A stretch of DNA of 64,000 nt from Dryococelus australis. Taxonomy: Eukaryota > Arthropoda > Insecta > Phasmatodea > Phasmatidae. The stretch covers positions 219,250,712 through 219,314,711 of the forward strand of contig CM056997.1 in NCBI GenBank assembly GCA_029891345.1. The letters are read 5' to 3'. The first letter of the stretch is position 1; every line of letters begins with the position of its first letter. The notes beneath the pieces are model-generated. The model did no database searches, was not told where the DNA came from, and was given only the letters and a program-made list of their open reading frames with translations. Below are positions 60,847 through 64,000 of this stretch, piece by piece. A program made the position numbers and the translations under genes.

Positions 60847-62117
60847 TCTGCCATAATGAATACCAAATAATTGGGAAAATTAATAACTTTTTTAAGAACA
60901 GTTTCATGGTTTCGCAATAGATTCTTACTTCGATGAACATGGCTAGCCACGATGTATAGGTGTGCACTGTCAAGAGAGCACTTCTTAATGCCATGTTATC
61001 AGACATAACAACCAATAAATACATTTCATTGTGGTCTCAGGCGTTTACATTTGGGGGAAGTGAGAGGTAGACGCTGTGTTTATTGCTCACATGGTAGTTT
61101 TTACATTAAAGCATAGCGGAAGGATACAAATTACATGAAAGAAAAAGTAACTAGGGCTTCAAAAGTGCTAATTTTAGCGTGAAGAGACTATATACCACAG
61201 TTTTAACAGAGCATTTAGCAATGCCATCTCCTTTAAGGGCATTTAAGGGGACTCCCTTGCAAAACATTGTCTGTGGTATCAGTGTTTACGCGTATACACG
61301 TACCTCAGCTAATACATGTTCTGGAAATACGACGTTTTACAGTAAATGTAGAGAAAAATTATCTGTGGCAACTAATTATTGTTTTTATCCTTACGTATAG
61401 TCAAAGAGAAATTAATTAGTGAACATGGTTTAAAACATCATTTTTAGGGCTATCCCACACAGAATCCTTTAAAGAAAGGAGAAAATTACAAGATGGCATC
61501 TGTAATTTAATCCATTGGCTTACAGCATGTATAATATTATCGTACTGTCAGGTATCTATTTTGCGAGAAATTCAGCTTCTCGGGAATGCATGTAGCAGTC
61601 TTGGGAGGGCACATCGCAATGCTTACTTATGGCCAGACGTGACCTTGAGGCATTTAAAATTACTAGGGATTCCCCTTGAGAGAAGGGCTGTAAGGTATGC
61701 ACTGTTGACAGATGCCGGATGGTAGTTTTGTAGAGTCAGTCCTGTTTATCGATATCACTCCCGGTATTATTTTGAAGGAACTTCCAGGATTCAGATTTTC
61801 ATCGCAGACTTCTATTACTTTTATGAATGAATATGACAATACTGACACTAAATGTTAGTTTCCAGAATAATAATATTAGTTTATATAAGCCTAATTCAAC
61901 TAACTACGTTAGTTTTTGGTGGATTAGAGATCAGCAGATGAAAATCGAAGAAGCACTAAGATGCGCTGGTAGTTGTGTAGTGAAGTGAGTGCTTATCAGA
62001 ACAAAATAGGCGGACAATTAATTATTTAAAACGTGTATTACATAATGTTATATGCAAAAAAACTCTAACGTACTTGAATAACAGTACAATTGCATTCATT
62101 AAAAAATATTTGTAAGA
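60847..62117. other. AT-rich non-coding DNA
   Basis: Contains the MITE terminus at 61154-61188 listed separately. Two loosely similar stretches (61230-61290 and 61620-61690, AGGGCATTTAAGGGGACTCC-like) may be a diverged repeat. No gene seen. Confidence 0.45.
61154..61188 (-). mobile_element. MITE family terminus (fourth copy, one end)
   Basis: In reverse complement this reads GTCTCTTCACGCTAAAATTA then GCACTTTTGAAGCCC. It matches the terminal repeat of the MITEs at 19.5, 20.3 and 34.2 kb and is followed by TA. The other end was not found, so it is a fragment or highly diverged. Confidence 0.55.
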
Positions 62118-62185
62118 GTCAAGACTCGGACCCACAGATTGTAGGCTTAAAAGCGCGCTTCTAGTTAACAAACTACCACACCTTA
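62118..62185 (-). repeat. tRNA-derived SINE head (minus strand)
   Basis: On the minus strand an A-box-like TGGTAGTTTGTTAACTAGAA is followed by an anticodon-arm-like stretch and a B-box-like GGGTCCGAGTC at tRNA spacing. There is no acceptor stem. A polymerase III promoter of a SINE is the best reading. Confidence 0.5.
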
Positions 62186-62464
62186 CAGCTAACATGCGAG
62201 TATTAAAAGTAGTTAAATTAAAAAATATATGTAGCTAAGTTTTGTTTTCTATTGTTTGTATGTTGTTCGGATTTAAATATTTTGTCCTTACTTTATATAA
62301 TAACAGAATAATTTGCCTCACAAAGCATTGGATTAGATGCTGCTTTTCATTTACTATGTCTACTGCTCTGTAGACTAAAAAAAATGCTTAGTCCTATATT
62401 TCCTTGTAAACAAGAAATTAAAAAAAGCTAATAACCCCCAACTTTTGCACATTAGTAGCATAAA
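62186..62464. other. AT-rich non-coding DNA
   Basis: Nothing recognised. Confidence 0.5.
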
Positions 62465-64000
62465 AATGTATGTTCTGCCGCATCAGGCTGCTGGCTGTGG
62501 ACCCCGTGCAGCCAATTAGCTTACTACGAAGATTCAGTCTGTGGACACGAGGAGCGAGAATCCCCCTTTTCTTCCCCTTTTTCCTGTCCAAAATGGCCGA
62601 TTTCGGGTACAAAAATGTCATTTTTTTCCCGTTTTTCCCTCAAAATTACACCGAATTTCCCTTCCAATGACGATGGCCAACTTTGCAGCCAGTTCCGGCA
62701 GCCATTTCTTGCGTTAATTAGCATAATCCGACGGGTGACCCCTCGGAATGGAAGATTACTCATTTTTTGTGAGGGTCCCAATGAGAGTCCTCGCTGCCAT
62801 CTTTGATCACGAGCACCACTGATCAAGAACATGGCGGCCGCAGGAGGATAGCGACCATTTTGGCGGCCAGAGAGATTGCTCTTTGTGGCTGCGGTATGCC
62901 AAATGTGGCTGAATCGGTCGGAAATTGAGAAATCCCTGCCAAATGAGAAATCATTCCCGGCGGCCATCTTGGTATCGATTAACTTTATCTACTTAGGACA
63001 ATTGGCGGCCAGCTGAGGATGACAACCCGTTTAAGTTATAGTTGTTAAATTCATAACACAGACACCAACTACGACTAGGAGAAGAGTCGCGGGACCAAGT
63101 ATGCTATATGCTAACTTTAACCATAGTTGGCTATAATTTTCCATCCATTTGAGTTAAAGTTATTAAATTCATAACATATGCATCAACCCCAACTATGAGA
63201 AAGGCCACGGGTTCAAATATGACCTATGTCGACTTATAAGCATAGTTGACTGTAACATCCGAAAGTTTAGGTTATAGTCATCAAATCCATAACATGGACA
63301 TCGTCCCCAGAAACAGGGAAGATAAGAGTAGTCAAAAAAGGTCTATGTCGACCTATAAGCATAGTTGGATGGAATATCCGAACTATTTAAGTTATATTCG
63401 ACAAAGTCAGTGCATGGACATCGCCCCTAACGACAAGAGTGTTGAGGGGACAAGTACGCCCTATGTCGACATATAAGCATATCTGGCCTAAAATATCCGT
63501 ACCATGTGAGATACTACTACCATTAAGTTACAGTTTCCAAATTCAATACATGGTCATCATCTCCGAGGAGAAGATTTGATTGGTCAAGTATGCCTATGGC
63601 TACATATAAGCATAGTTGGCATGAACCATCCGCGATACAGTAGTTAAATGCATAACATCGGCATCAACCCAGATTACTCACAAGTCCCAATATTTCCTGT
63701 GTCTACCAATATGCGAAGTTGGCTGTACTTTCCGAACCAATTGTCAAATTCATAGCATAGACACCGTCCCAGAAGACGAGAAGGGTCAAGTAAACCCTAT
63801 ACCAGTATACAAAAACTGTTGGCTGTATGTCCCGAACTGTTTTAGTTATATAGTGGTCGAAATCATAACATCGACAACCACACAACCCTCAGGCAACAAA
63901 AAGGAAGCGAGGGGTCAAGAATGGCCCATGTCTATGTATAAGTATAGCCGTCTGTAATTTCCGAACTGTTTCAGATATAGTGTGGCTGAAATCATAACAT
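62465..64000 (+). mobile_element. Composite dispersed element, copy 2 (runs off the window)
   Basis: The head (62465-63030) matches copy 1 block by block: TTTCGGGTACAAAA, TTAGCATAATCC, GATCACGAGCACCACTGA, GGCGGCCAGCTGAGGATG. The body anchors fall at 63129, 63248, 63367, 63485, 63618, 63721, 63822 and about 63948. A unit with an extra AAGTTACAGT insertion and a following run of units (GCGATACAGTAG, then TATTTCCTGTGTCTACCAAT) occur in the same order as in copy 1. No coding domain; frame 62524-62967 (minus) and the plus frames are by-products. The 3' end lies beyond the window. Confidence 0.8.

Overview
The window looks like repeat-rich intergenic DNA from a large arthropod genome, most likely an insect. 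The evidence is AT-rich sequence without dense coding, spliced PIF/Harbinger transposase exons, a Ty3/Gypsy retroelement, a Polinton/Maverick-type polymerase remnant, several tRNA-derived SINE heads and an exceptional density of tandem repeats. From memory only, the repeat at about 1.33-1.68 kb resembles one common in stick-insect gene predictions, so a phasmid is my guess at low confidence. I found no intact host gene, no rRNA, no true tRNA, no CRISPR and no bacterial-style operon. Every recognisable gene belongs to, or probably belongs to, a mobile element and is broken.

Layout. 0-11 kb: unique AT-rich DNA, two SINE-like units, a diverged CCTTGACC-rich tandem region (3.1-4.85 kb), a 36-bp minisatellite, and a 1.9-kb array of about 285-bp units (8.6-10.5 kb). 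11.4-15.47 kb: a decayed Gypsy element on the minus strand with gag, protease, RT, RNase H and integrase in the usual order. 15.5-18.57 kb: a Harbinger element abutting the gag end. Its three-exon plus-strand transposase carries an antisense BESS-motif gene inside intron 2. 18.9-35 kb: small tandem repeats, three copies of a TA-flanked MITE, a (TA)30 tract, a homogeneous 21-copy 40-bp satellite (30.97-31.81 kb) and a CpG-rich patch. 35.8-37.9 kb: a Polinton-type protein-primed DNA polymerase remnant, minus strand. 42.1-43.8 kb: minus-strand remnants of unrecognised proteins. 47.95-50.02 kb: about 207 copies of a decamer satellite. 51.7-53.5 and 62.5-64.0 kb: two copies of a composite element with a GC-richer head and a body of about 119-bp units, whose unit order is shared. 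56.3-57.2 kb: a 42-bp minisatellite, open in several frames on both strands. 58.2 kb: a FLYWCH-like fragment.

How the parts work together. There is no pathway here; the window is a graveyard of elements. The Gypsy domains belong to one former element, the transposase and BESS gene to one Harbinger, and the polymerase remnant (perhaps with the 42-44 kb ORFs) to one Polinton-like element. The two most informative patterns are satellites whose variation sits at CpG sites, which suggests past germline methylation, and a tandem-array element that appears to have dispersed as a whole. All coordinates and motifs were read by eye; repeat boundaries are good to about 10-30 bp.
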